Origin: Henricia sp. BOLD:AAB3569
Taxonomy: Eukaryota; Echinodermata; Asteroidea; Spinulosida; Echinasteridae
Assembly (NCBI GenBank): GCA_037783545.1
Contig: JBBELK010000386.1
Location: 1,736,001 to 1,800,000, forward strand
DNA length: 64,000 bases
Reading direction: 5' to 3'
The position numbers and the translations under genes are program-made. The first letter of the stretch is position 1, and every line of letters starts with the position of its first letter. The notes beneath the pieces were generated by a model. That model had not been told where the DNA came from, did not search any database, and saw nothing but the letters and a program-made list of their open reading frames with translations. Shown here piece after piece: positions 55,316 through 64,000 of the stretch.

Positions 55316-55528
55316 ATAAGGGATTTTCGCATTCCGCGGCCATCTTGAAAAAAAGATCCAGTCGAGAGGAACAAAATCGCTGGCAGCCAATGATTAGCGC
55401 CCTTGTAAATGACGTCAGTCAGTGAGGTATCTGCCATTATATAGCGCTTTTCTTTGGCTGCCAGCAATTTTCGTTCCCTCTACTGAATCTTTTTTTCAAG
55501 ATGGCCGCGGAATGCGAAAATCCCTTAT
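55316..55528. mobile_element. Inverted-repeat element with long arms and YY1-type sites
   Basis: Arms of about 70 bp: ATAAGGGATTTTCGCATTCC, CGGCCATCTTGAAAAAAAGA, CGCTGGCAGCCA and their inverse on the right (TGGCTGCCAGCAATTTTCG, CTTTTTTTCAAGATGGCCG, GGAATGCGAAAATCCCTTAT). CAAGATGGC is a YY1 core, present in each arm. An isolated TGACGTCA occurs in the centre. Confidence 0.75.
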
Positions 55529-56162
55529 TCTCGAGTCCTTTTTCATTCTGCGAAAGTCCAAAAACTGAATTGGAACATACGACCGCTTTCGGAAAGCATT
55601 TACAAGCCGGTCATTCACTAAGACTATGGGACAACTCAGAAATATTCCCAGTTTTTCCTATAGTAAATTCTTCATATTTTTTTCCCTCCAAATTTTGGTT
55701 TCTTCATTAAATTTGCACTTATTGATGTATAATAAATCATTTTAAGGCAAAATTAGTGACGTCCGAGTACTAAATTCTTACCGTATTTTAAACAGCATCT
55801 TTTCCTTCCTTCTCTTTGTTGTAGCCATTTTGAAGTGTTGCCCTCCTCAAACAAGACTTTCTTGCACTCCTGATCCTTACATGCAACATTATTTACGCAC
55901 GTATTATAAATACTATCAAGCTCCAATGCATGCATTTCCATGAACTTACGCCGACAATTGTAGTCCGAGTTTGACTGGTAAAATATAAAAGAAAGCCATT
56001 TCGAGGGACGCAATTGCTTGCAAATATATTTGCAAAGAAATGTGCGACACTGCAAATAATCGTTTGCATTTGCGATGTCCCTTGTACCGTTGCGATGTCC
56101 CTTGTACCGTACGACGCGATGATGCTTGTATCACTTGCAAATAATTGCCGAATCTTCCACAG
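55529..56162. other. Protease intron 4, 3' part
   Basis: No exon seen. A 20-bp direct duplication (GCGATGTCCCTTGTACCGT) lies at about 56073-56110, shortly before the acceptor. Confidence 0.55.
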
Positions 56163-56512
56163 ATCCGTTGACGTACTTCAACTCCGAGCACCCTGCCGTT
56201 CTTCACGAGGCCCGCCTCCCGATCCTCTCCCCAAAGTCTTGCCTTGACGCGTACGGTCACCTCTACACTGACAAGATGGTGTGCGCCGGCCACATGACGG
56301 GCGAGGAACGCACGGACGCGTGCAAGGGGGACAGCGGTGGGCCGCTCATGTGCAGGGACAAGTCCAGCCAATGGGTAGTATGGGGTGTGGTCTCCTGGGG
56401 TCACAACTATTTCTGCAACGGTTCTCCAGGCAAGCCCATACCAACGGTTTACACAAAAGTCGAGAAGTATCTGCCGTGGCTGTACCAGAGACTACGACTT
56501 CGCCAATGTTGA
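56163..56512 (+). CDS. Secreted S1A serine protease, exon 5 (catalytic Ser and stop)
   Basis: Acceptor atcttccacag; AT completes Asp322, then 115 codons to TGA. Disulphide pairs are all in place (Cys348-362, Cys375-406, Cys385 to exon 4). TDACKGDSGGPLMC places catalytic Ser379, and Asp373 sits at the base of the S1 pocket, giving trypsin-like Arg/Lys preference. VVSWG is conserved. GKPIPTVYTKV has Thr where the family usually has Gly (chymotrypsin position 226). It ends in a LPWLYQRL helix and a C-terminal Cys. Predicted protein 437 residues. The family name beyond S1A is not assigned. Confidence 0.95.
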
Positions 56513-56887
56513 TGTCTATTGGTTTAATACACGAGAAAAGACTGGCATCTTTGCAAAATTTTACGCGACTGTAGCGAATTTGGAGTAAAATTATACACTG
56601 AAATCCACAGAACCAACTTGGGCGGTGGTTTTGTATATTATATTTACACTATTTACAATACCCGATACCTGATTGTCAAATACCATTTCGCACGTACATT
56701 TTTCGGTAAATCCTCCATTTAAAAAAATATCGTCATCAGTTTTGTTCAGACTGCTCAAATTGACTAAGTCGTAAAATACCAAAATGATGAATAACTTCTT
56801 TTTAAATACTTTTCCAAGGACAACTTTATTGAATCCTTTTCAAGACATTATTTACATTGATATATATACAAAGTAAATTAGTAAAAA

Positions 56888-56893
56888 AATAAA
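56888..56893 (+). terminator. Candidate polyadenylation signal
   Basis: AATAAA about 375 bases after the protease stop codon, the first canonical hexamer I see in the 3' flank. Confidence 0.4.
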
Positions 56894-58177
56894 ATAGTCT
56901 GTCGGGAAAAAATATCAATCTGTATTATAAAAACTTAGTCTTAAGAATAATTTCACCGTTAGTGTAGACATATTTTACCGTTGTATGTAACGTTGGTAAC
57001 ATCTTTTAGAAATTCCTTACGCGTAACTTCTTTGGGTGATAATTAATAGTTTCCACTTTCAAGGAAATTTCCTTAAAATAAGAAAATTTTGAAATATTTA
57101 GGAATTTTTTAAGGAAATACAAATTTGTAGGAAATTCTAAGGAAATCTCTTAAAAATTAGGAAATCCTAAGGAAATATTTTTTAAATGAGGAAATCCTGA
57201 GAAATTCAAAATTTGAAGAAGTTCGTACGTTTTGCAGCAATGAAATATAATTAAAACACGTATAATGCTTGAAAAGAGACTAGTAGCAGCTCAACCTAGA
57301 CTCGTTTTCCAGACCTTATTTTTCGCACCTGCGCATTGTGCACACAAAGTAATACAAACATCCGTAGGCCTATATATGAAATATGTGGACCGGGTGAAAT
57401 TTAAGGAAATCTAAGGAAATTACAGCCTCGTTTCAAGGAAATTGTCTTTTTGAATGTGGAAGCACCGGGATATAAACTACTCACAATAAGTATAGGGATA
57501 TGCCGTACTATACTGTGGGGTGTACGCAGATATTTTACCGAGAATGCATTCTGCTTGAATGATTTTGTAAATGATTAGACAATTGTATCTGCATTACAGA
57601 CACACCTTGTCACAGGAATAGGTGAAAACAGTCATTTGAAGAAAAAAAGGTCCAAAATTGACAACATACTAATATCCCTAACTTATTGTGACTAGTGTAT
57701 TGACCCCTTTCGAACATTGTGCAAATACGCCATTTTGGGAGTCAAATAATGCCGAGTCATCGTGGAAGCGATGTGGGTGTGCTTCCAATGAATCTGTGCT
57801 TTCCATGCCAGTCCTATTGCTTCGTGCATTGTGCGTCGCCATTTTTGCGACGGCTTGTGAGGCGTAGCAACATGGGCGGTGTTGATTGGACAATCTTGGA
57901 TGTCAACCATCTACCGTATGCGCATGCCCAGTAAAAACTCCGCACACGACTATTAGACAGTATCCGAAATTATCGGCCGTGGTTTGAAATTACACACGCG
58001 TCAATTATATACAGTTGCATGTTTTGTGAATCATTTGTGTCGAATAAATGCCTTAAATTATTTTATGACAACTTTCTTGATATTGTATAAATGGTTTTTC
58101 TTTCTTTACGTCGTCCTATTTTTCAACAGCGGCGGAACAATTGACAATTAATCATGGGGCTTTGAGCGTTTTAATTT
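56894..58177. other. Intergenic DNA with AAGGAAAT-rich patch
   Basis: Around 57055-57190 and 57395-57440 the words AAGGAAAT / AGGAAATCC recur at irregular spacing in very AT-rich DNA. No gene is recognised. Confidence 0.5.
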
Positions 58178-58523
58178 TTAAAGGTATAGTATACATGATT
58201 GGTAAAGTGTTTACAAAATCACTGGTAATTGAAAGCATATGTCAAGAAAACTACCTTGTAGAAATTTCAGCCACGTATTACTACTCCAGAAAACCTGAAC
58301 AATCCAAGCATGTTTTTTTTTGCATAAATGAAAGATCGCCTACAGGCGATACAAATAGTTTTGTCATTTTTATCACGAATGGGGGCATTTCAAATGACAT
58401 AAGTTCACAGGATGATTACTACCATTACCATCTTGAGACATGTAACAAGTAAGCTTTTCGTATAGATAACAATTCAGAAATTTTCTGGAGGGTATAATTA
58501 CCAAACATGTAGACTGCCTTTAA
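58178..58523. mobile_element. Family A/C TTAA element, both ends intact
   Basis: TTAA-AGGTATAGTATACATGATTG at left; right end read inward is TTAA-AGGCAGTCTACATGTTTGG. Terminal repeats of about 26 bp flanked by TTAA. The interior has GAAATTTCAGCCACG and CAAGCATGTTTTT. It has the typical family A interior with family C ends, linking the two. Confidence 0.75.
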
Positions 58524-59224
58524 TAATTAATAGTACAAACTTTTGCCAGGTTAAAGCGGAATCGAATCCGAGTCGAAATGGAATCGATTCAAATTTTTTT
58601 TCAATCGCCAAGTCAACGTGGTCAACGTCGACAACTTGACGTGAATAGCCGTGATTTAACCATCGATATATATATACACTGGATGAAGTATGCAATAGCA
58701 GTTGGCTATACGAGAATTGAAGCCACGCCGCTGGCCGCCATTGTACCTCACGAACAATGCCTGGCCTAGACTGCTCCCCGGTCCATGCGATCGCTTGCAT
58801 TCCACTTAACACACGTAGACCATAATGTAGACTAGTGGGGACAGTATGACCAGTCTAGGCAACGCACTGTATTTGGTGGGGTACAATTGCGGACGGTGTA
58901 TATATATCGATGGATTACAACCAAAAAAAATTGAACAAGTTGAAACAACATAACAAACAAAACTCTCGGGCGGCAACCGGGAGCATCAGCCGGGTCTACA
59001 TTTCCAGAGCTCGCACATCGACACGGCAACTCAAAAAAGCCGAGCGTACATCGACCTTGTATTGCAACAGAAAGCAACTCAACCGGGGCCAATTTAAAGG
59101 TTGCTTATCAGGGAAAAAATGATTAGGCCTAATGCAAAATTTATTTGGTTTGAAAATAAAATGGGTTATAGCAGTCAAAATGATATGTCAACTTAAACTT
59201 ATGTATTTATAAAAGGTAGCGAAT
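58524..59224. other. Intergenic DNA
   Basis: No gene, RNA or repeat is recognised. Confidence 0.5.
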
Positions 59225-59335
59225 AATTAACTTAGTACACATCACATACAATTTTGACTGCTAACCCATTTTGTAATGCCAATAAATTGTGCATTAAGCA
59301 CATTTTTATGCTTAAAGGCTTTATGAAATTGAGTC
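59225..59335 (-). mobile_element. Right-half relative of the 8157 fold-back element
   Basis: CATACAATTTTGACTGCTAA, TTGTGCATTAAGCAC and TTTATGAAATTGAGTCCTG parallel the right arm of 8157-8384. Confidence 0.5.
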
Positions 59336-59428
59336 CTGTCGGTGTGCGCCCACGCGACCAGACGCACTCGTTAAAGTATAGATACGCGTATACATCGACG
59401 AAACTGACCGCAACTGGATACAACTATA

Positions 59429-59573
59429 GACCGTATCGAATAGCCGCCATCTTGTGGGGCAGTTTCTTTGTTTCTTGAGGACATGCATGGTTGTACATAT
59501 TGTGCTTACATTGTTCAACAGTTTAAGTAACAAAAGGTGCCTCACAAGATGGCGGCTATTCAACTATCTATAG
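59429..59573. mobile_element. Family E element, right end diverged
   Basis: GACCGTATCGAATAGCCGCC at left, CAAGATGGCGGCTATTCAAC at right. The YY1 core CAAGATGGCGGC is perfect in both arms although the outermost right bases have changed. Confidence 0.8.
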
Positions 59574-59953
59574 TTGCCAGAAAGTAAAACATGAGCAACT
59601 CGTGGCAACGGACATCTTTCCAGTTGCCATAGTACCGACCTCGGCCCCATGGTCTACTGCTACGAGGTGCTCGACCACCCTGGGGACGAGGTTGCCATAG
59701 TACGCGCGCATACCACGTTGAAAGAACTGCGTCACGTTGATCTTAGTTTACACAACATTGATCACTTTTATTCAACATCAGATACCTTATACGATTTTGT
59801 TTACATTTCCACATAAAGAAGTCTAGGTAAACTTGAATTATTTACTAAGCTCTAAAATCTATCCCAAGTTAGCGATTGAATTTACAAATACAATGGCATA
59901 CACTTCGCAAATAACTCGTTACGACGAAATTTTAGATTTGAATTCATACAGAA
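59574..59953. other. Intergenic DNA
   Basis: No gene, RNA or repeat is recognised. Confidence 0.5.
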
Positions 59954-60255
59954 ATTAGCCTTGTGTGTGTTTCCCATGAACAGCGTCTGACGTACTGACT
60001 CTCTTCCCTTCACATGCACACAATAGTATCTAGATAACCAGACTAAATTGTTGCCACGTGTTCAATATACCGTGTTCATGGTAGGAGAGAATGGCACAAA
60101 GAAATCAAAATGCTGGTTAATAGGCAAGGGCGTGCATCACGTACATGTAGCAAGAATAGTATGTGGACTTTCTGAACTGCATATCCGTTTTAAAGTGAAG
60201 AATTCGAGGTACTAGGTGCCAGCCATACTACAAAGGTTACACGTAAAAGGCTAAT
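59954..60255 (+). mobile_element. Family D element, reference copy
   Basis: ATTAGCCTTGTGTGTG at left and CACGTAAAAGGCTAAT at right are inverted. The body has GAACAGCGTCTGACGTACTG, ACCGTGTTCATGGTAGGAG, GGCAAGGGCGTGCATCACG. 302 bp, non-coding. Confidence 0.75.
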
Positions 60256-60296
60256 CTAAGTTTATTTCTTTTAATCTTTTAGTCGGTGTATCACAT

Positions 60297-60320
60297 TATA
60301 TATATATATATATATATATA
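60297..60320 (+). repeat. (TA)n microsatellite
   Basis: Twelve uninterrupted TA units immediately before the GC-rich element. Confidence 0.9.
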
Positions 60321-60618
60321 GTGCGCAAGCCACCGGCGGACCGCCGTCGGCTGCCGTCGGCTGGGAAGCGGCCGGTCGGCATCGGCACACCGACCAAAAA
60401 CCACCGGCGGTTCGCCGGTGGCTTGCAAGTGGCACGCGAACAGCGTTTTACAGCTCCCGAACCACTAGCGAACCACTAGCGGTATCCAGTGGCAAACCAC
60501 CAGTGCCACTGCCGCTCCTCAATCGCCAACGGAGCACTAGCGGTCCGCGGTCCGCGGGTGGCTGCCGCTAGCGGTGCCGCTAGCGGGCCGCTGACGGCCC
60601 GACCGCGGCTTGCGCACT
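60320..60618. mobile_element. GC-rich inverted-repeat element
   Basis: Perfect 12-bp ends AGTGCGCAAGCC and GGCTTGCGCACT enclose about 300 bp of very GC-rich DNA full of nested palindromes (CCACCGGCGG / CCGCCGGTGG, GCCGCTAGCGG). Composition is far from the AT-rich flanks. Its left end starts in a (TA)n run. No ORF with meaning and no clear target-site duplication. The termini recall hAT-type elements, but this is uncertain. Confidence 0.7.
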
Positions 60619-60766
60619 GTTTACTACGCCGAGAAGTTTGCATGGTTTTGTTGGGTGTGGCAAGCAAGAATTGGCAATGAATTATGCAAGGCACCATTTC
60701 TACTCAACTTAATTTGCACTCCACTAACTTACCAAGTCCAACGTCACTTTATTAGAAATATATCAT
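60619..60766. other. Intergenic DNA, duplicated flank
   Basis: CCACTAACTTACCAAGTCCA and ACGTCACTTT are repeated with changes at about 61385-61415, so this flank and the following array are duplicated together. Confidence 0.55.
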
Positions 60767-60892
60767 TTTAACACCGAATAATTAACACCGAAAAATTAAC
60801 ACCGAAAAATTAACACCGAAAAATTAACACCGAAAAATTAACACCGAAAAATTAACGCCGAAAAATTAACGCCGAAGGCTTAACACCGAATA
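60767..60892 (+). repeat. 14-bp tandem array, AAAAATTAACACCG unit
   Basis: Eight to nine near-perfect units. The last ones carry GCCG for ACCG. There are no spacers. Confidence 0.9.
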
Positions 60893-61238
60893 TGTGCAGA
60901 ACCATGACATAATTGTGTGTCACTATTTCTGGCTCTGCTGCATCTACACACGAATGGTGTCATTACTATAAAGAAATCCACCAGAACAAATATCATTGCA
61001 GCGGGTCGCTTTGGTGTCGCTCAGCGGGGTGTGGGGGGTGGGGAGCTTGGTGAGAGGGTAAGCGCCCTCACGCAACAGCTTGTATGGACATACATCATGT
61101 AATATAATGTAATAGCATTGCCATGGCATTTTATCAGCGGTGTTATATTAGTTTCATTAACTTTTTTATTTTTGCCGACTGTATACCATGATTTTGCCGA
61201 CAAAATATTAATCACATCATATATGAGGCAAAAGAGTG
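60893..61238. other. Intergenic DNA
   Basis: Nothing recognised apart from a short G-rich patch near 61027-61045. Confidence 0.5.
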
Positions 61239-61280
61239 AGGGGTGGGGGGGGGGGGGGGTGGGGGGGGGGGGGGGGGGGG
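61239..61280 (+). repeat. Poly-G tract
   Basis: About 40 G residues broken by two T residues. Length in the assembly may be unreliable. Confidence 0.8.
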
Positions 61281-61461
61281 AATTGACATCCTCCCCCTCC
61301 CTACTACGCCTATGATTAATATACTGCTGCGATCAGTTAGGACATGTGTCTTAGACTTTCTAAACGGTTATATTGTAATCCACTCCAGTAATTTACCAAA
61401 TTCAACGTCACTTCACTATACACAAATTACATTTGACGCTTTTAACCTTAGAATAATTAAT

Positions 61462-61871
61462 ATCATTTTAACACCGAATAATTAACACCGAAGGTATATT
61501 AAAAGTTTAACACCGAAGATTTAACACCAAAGAAGTAACCCCCCAAATAAATTAATACAAACATTTCAACGCCACAGTTTTAACGCCAAAGGATTAACAC
61601 CGAAGGTTATGTTTTTAACATTTAATAATATAATTTGAATACTGATTTAATGCCAAAGAATTAACATTTAAAAAAATATCACCAAAGAAATAAAGTGTAA
61701 AGGTTTAATGCCAAAGATTTAACGCCAATAATTTAATGCCAACGATTTAACTCCAAAGGTTTAACACCGAAGGTTTAACACTGAAAGCATATGTAACACC
61801 GAAGGCTCAACATCGAAGGCTTTAAAACACCGAAGAGTAAACGCCGAAAATTTAACACCGAAGGTTTAATA
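61462..61871 (+). repeat. Degenerate TTAACACCGAAGG array
   Basis: About twenty scattered variants of TTAACACCGAA, TTTAACGCCAA and related words, irregularly spaced. It is an older relative of the 60767-60892 array. Confidence 0.75.
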
Positions 61872-62037
61872 GGCATTATCTTCAAGCAAACTTGACGCAC
61901 TAATAACATTTAATTTAACATTTAAAACAAAATTTACGCTCAAATCGGACAGTGCAACTTTAACATACGGCTCATATGTTTGCGCAAACTTCAAAAGCAA
62001 TGTGCATGTGGTTTATTATCGCTTAATATATCCATTG

Positions 62038-63004
62038 TTAGCATTTGCCAAAGCAGTGCTTCCAGTGCTTCCAGTGCTTCCATTGTATACCTTCAGCAAA
62101 ACCTACGTTACCCTGATGGTAATATTTGCCATTGAGATTAGCAGAAAAACAACCGTTGAACCACCAAACACATCGAAACAGGTCTGCACAATCCTCGTTT
62201 TTTAAATAATCGTTATCTTGATCCGTAGTAGTGAAAAATCTCCTTTGGCGTTTTATTCCGTCACCAGCCGTACCTTTGTATATACCAACATCGAGCTTGT
62301 ACTTCTCATCCGATCGAGATGACAAACTTACCGTAATCGGCCCAAGCTGTGTTTCCTTCCCAGTCCCACAAGTCCACTCGCAGTTGCCATTGTCCGCACT
62401 GAGTCATGCGTAGAGCTTCATTCCCAAGCCAGAACTCACCAGACAGATTGCCAAAGCCATGCTTGTATTCATCCCAAGTACGGTAGAGGTCAACCGAGCC
62501 ATCTTGACGCCTCTGAAAGACGATCCATCCTCCCCCATCAGTCTCCATGTCACAGTAGACCCGTAAGCCATCAGTTAGTCCAACAGGATAGATGGTTTAG
62601 ATGCCATTGTCACGATGACCAGCTGTTAGCAACTCCTAACAGCTAGTGTAGTTTCTCAACAAGAAAGCTGTGGCCCTATCGCCATCATGGTAAGAGCTTC
62701 CTGGCAGATGTGTGAGGTCACACGGGCTCTGCTTTCGGGTCATATCGCTCAACTCGCAGAGATTCTCATTTGCTTTATAGTTGAAAGACACACACTTTGG
62801 GTGAAAGGAACATTTACGACTGCAGGTCAAAAAGGTTTCGGCAGTAACTTTCTTAAATACGTGCTTTCCAAGGACGTGGTTGGTCATCATGTAAAAGGTT
62901 TTAGTAGTGGGGCACTCGCTCTTGCAAGAGAACACGAAGAAAATTACAAGCAATGATACACTTTTCTTGAGAACCGACAGAAAAGAACCAAACTTCTGTT
63001 CCAT
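62038..63004 (-). pseudogene. PAN/apple + fibrinogen-like (FReD) pseudogene
   Basis: From ATG at 63004: a signal peptide (MEQKFGSFLSVLKKSVSLLV then IFFVFSCKSEC), a PAN/apple domain (TFLTCSRKCSFHPKCVSFNY, ENLCELSDMTR), then a fibrinogen-related domain ([64 protein letters not shown]). Homology runs without introns over about 322 codons. It is broken by TAG at 62636-62638 and TAA at 62597-62599, both in frame with expected Lys and Tyr. A frameshift follows at about 62310-62330, after DYGKFVI. The C-terminus is scrambled (repeated TGGAAGCAC giving WKHWKHWKH, stop at 62038) instead of the usual YSLKxTEMKIRP. Intact relatives would be secreted lectin-like proteins. Lack of introns suggests a retrocopy. 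Confidence 0.85.
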
Positions 63005-63182
63005 TTTACTGCGCAGCACTTAAACGTGCGTCGAACTGTTCAAGACATTCGCTAATTCCTCGAAGTACAAAGTCTGACCCACAATGGTGGTAATGCTTAA
63101 GTTACTACCAGTGTACAATTTTTAACAACCGAGTCCACATTCAGACGGACTATGCTTCCAGACCATGCATATTGTTCAACTA

Positions 63183-63262
63183 GCAAAGAATTCCCCTTTT
63201 GCGCGACAGTTGAAGGACTGCACGCTTCGTGTCAATGGAACATTCACGACCGCAGGTCACAG
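63183..63262 (-). pseudogene. Decayed second PAN-domain fragment
   Basis: Minus strand GTGACCTGCGGTCGTGAATG and TTCCATTGACACGAAG align base for base with the PAN coding stretch of the neighbouring pseudogene (TTGACCTGCAGTCGTAAATG, TTCCTTTCACCCAAAG), roughly seven bases in ten over 75 bp. The translation keeps VTCGRECS but loses the rest. Confidence 0.55.
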
Positions 63263-63784
63263 GAGAAGAGTCGGTTATTGATTTAATCAAATGTCACAAT
63301 CCAAGTGCTAATGGTTTGTGCGATATTGTCAGGCATGCAGCCGCTCAGATGAAGAGGGGTGATCCTGATTATTTCCTGACAGAAGTGATAAACATGACAT
63401 ACAATTTAATTAATTATAATTATTATTATCATCTCATCTTCCTTTCGCAACGGTCTTTCCTGCACACGTACCTAGTTTGCCAAGAACCCTTGCTGAAACG
63501 ACTTATACTGGGCTTTATTTCAGGAATATTAGGCTTCCGCCTCGAGGCATAGTCATGGCTTCGAGATCACCTTGGGCCTATAATCTTAACCATGACCCGA
63601 AAAAACAGCAGTCAATATTTGTTTTATATACCGAATGTGTAGATTTTTGTCATCTGGTTGGTTAAAAGTAACGATACATCATACAGTCATGACAGTGGTC
63701 CTTCGAGTTTCGATTTCGTAAAAGTTGTACATTTACAGCAAACATTTGTAGCATAATCACCTGGCACTTTAGTAGCACATTTCA
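63263..63784. other. Intergenic DNA
   Basis: Short open frames only. Nothing recognised. Confidence 0.5.
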
Positions 63785-64000
63785 CCTGACACAGTTTTCA
63801 CTGTTGTAGGCCACTTCTCTTATATTCTTAAGGACTTCATCATCTACGACAGACGTCGAGATTCCGCCATTACCGTCCTGATGAATGTTTACGTGAAGCG
63901 CCCAGCTGCATAGTTGGTGCACAGCTATGCTAACACATGTAATGCGCGCGCCGGAACCCGCTAAATGACTATGCCCGGGGCATGGCAACGACTATTGCCC
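63785..64000 (-). CDS. Possible exon at the window edge, unknown product
   Basis: The minus-strand frame is open from the window edge to about 63785 and reads LCSWALHVNIHQDGNGGIST, SVVDDEVLKNIREVAYNSEN, C. It then meets a reasonable donor (TGTCAG/GTGAAA). The composition looks protein-like but I recognise no family and see no clear acceptor within the window. Confidence 0.22.

Noticed and set aside
60767..60892. CRISPR-like direct repeats
   Set aside because: Units are contiguous with no spacers, in a clearly eukaryotic window; it is a tandem array.
62300..62335. Intron explaining the frame change in the fibrinogen domain (GTAAGT present)
   Set aside because: Homology resumes within about 25 bases, too short for an intron, and two upstream stops already show the copy is broken.

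Overview
The window is nuclear DNA of a marine invertebrate deuterostome, most likely an echinoderm. This is an inference from three things: a p105-type NF-kappa-B gene with canonical GT-AG introns, PAN-plus-fibrinogen-domain coding sequence of the kind common in echinoderms, and compact genes separated by long AT-rich DNA packed with small transposon relatives and ACATGTACATGT / TAGGCCTA motifs. There are no prokaryotic gene arrangements.

Layout. (1) 50-6625, minus strand: the first five coding exons of an NF-kappa-B p105/p100-class gene. All intron phases fit, and the gene continues off the left edge. (2) 6626-17640: intergenic DNA, mostly miniature inverted-repeat elements, one SINE and a 209-bp tandem duplication, with one promoter-like spot and short ORF at 15331-15619. 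(3) 17640-56893, plus strand: one 39-kb gene of five exons (TATA box, signal peptide, charged pro-region, S1A trypsin-type protease domain) encoding a predicted 437-residue secreted protease. Introns 1 and 2 are 12.5 and 20.3 kb. (4) 62038-63004, minus strand: an intronless PAN + fibrinogen-like pseudogene carrying two in-frame stops and a frameshift, with a second decayed PAN fragment just upstream.

The most striking non-genic structure lies in protease intron 2 (35503-42596). The 3' end of a non-LTR retrotransposon (reverse-transcriptase C-terminus, 3' UTR and a TGAAC-repeat tail) is split by a Helentron/Helitron-like element. That element is itself split, inside a T-run, by a second member of the same family. 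Both copies start AGGTGATCGGG, end in a hairpin followed by CTCTAG, and sit between two T residues. Their bodies consist of diverged tandem units that together contain 17 perfect TGACGTCA (CRE) palindromes in 3.7 kb.

Several repeat families recur and are named here. Family A: TTAA-flanked, beginning near AGACACATTACATG. Family B: TTAA-flanked, AGGAGYGTGWCCAGA termini. Family C: TTAA-flanked, AGGTAGAACACATGATTGG termini. Family D: about 300 bp, ATTAGCC...GGCTAAT ends. Family E: about 143 bp, GACCGTATCGAATAGC ends, with a YY1-like site in each terminal repeat. Family F: fold-back element containing GGCGTGCCATAGTATGG. Family G: SINE with a tRNA-like head and an (AAT)n tail.

NF-kappa-B and a secreted trypsin-like protease are both types of gene used in echinoderm innate immunity. 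Adjacency alone does not show that they work together. All exon boundaries were read from splice signals and phase only; no transcripts or database searches were available.
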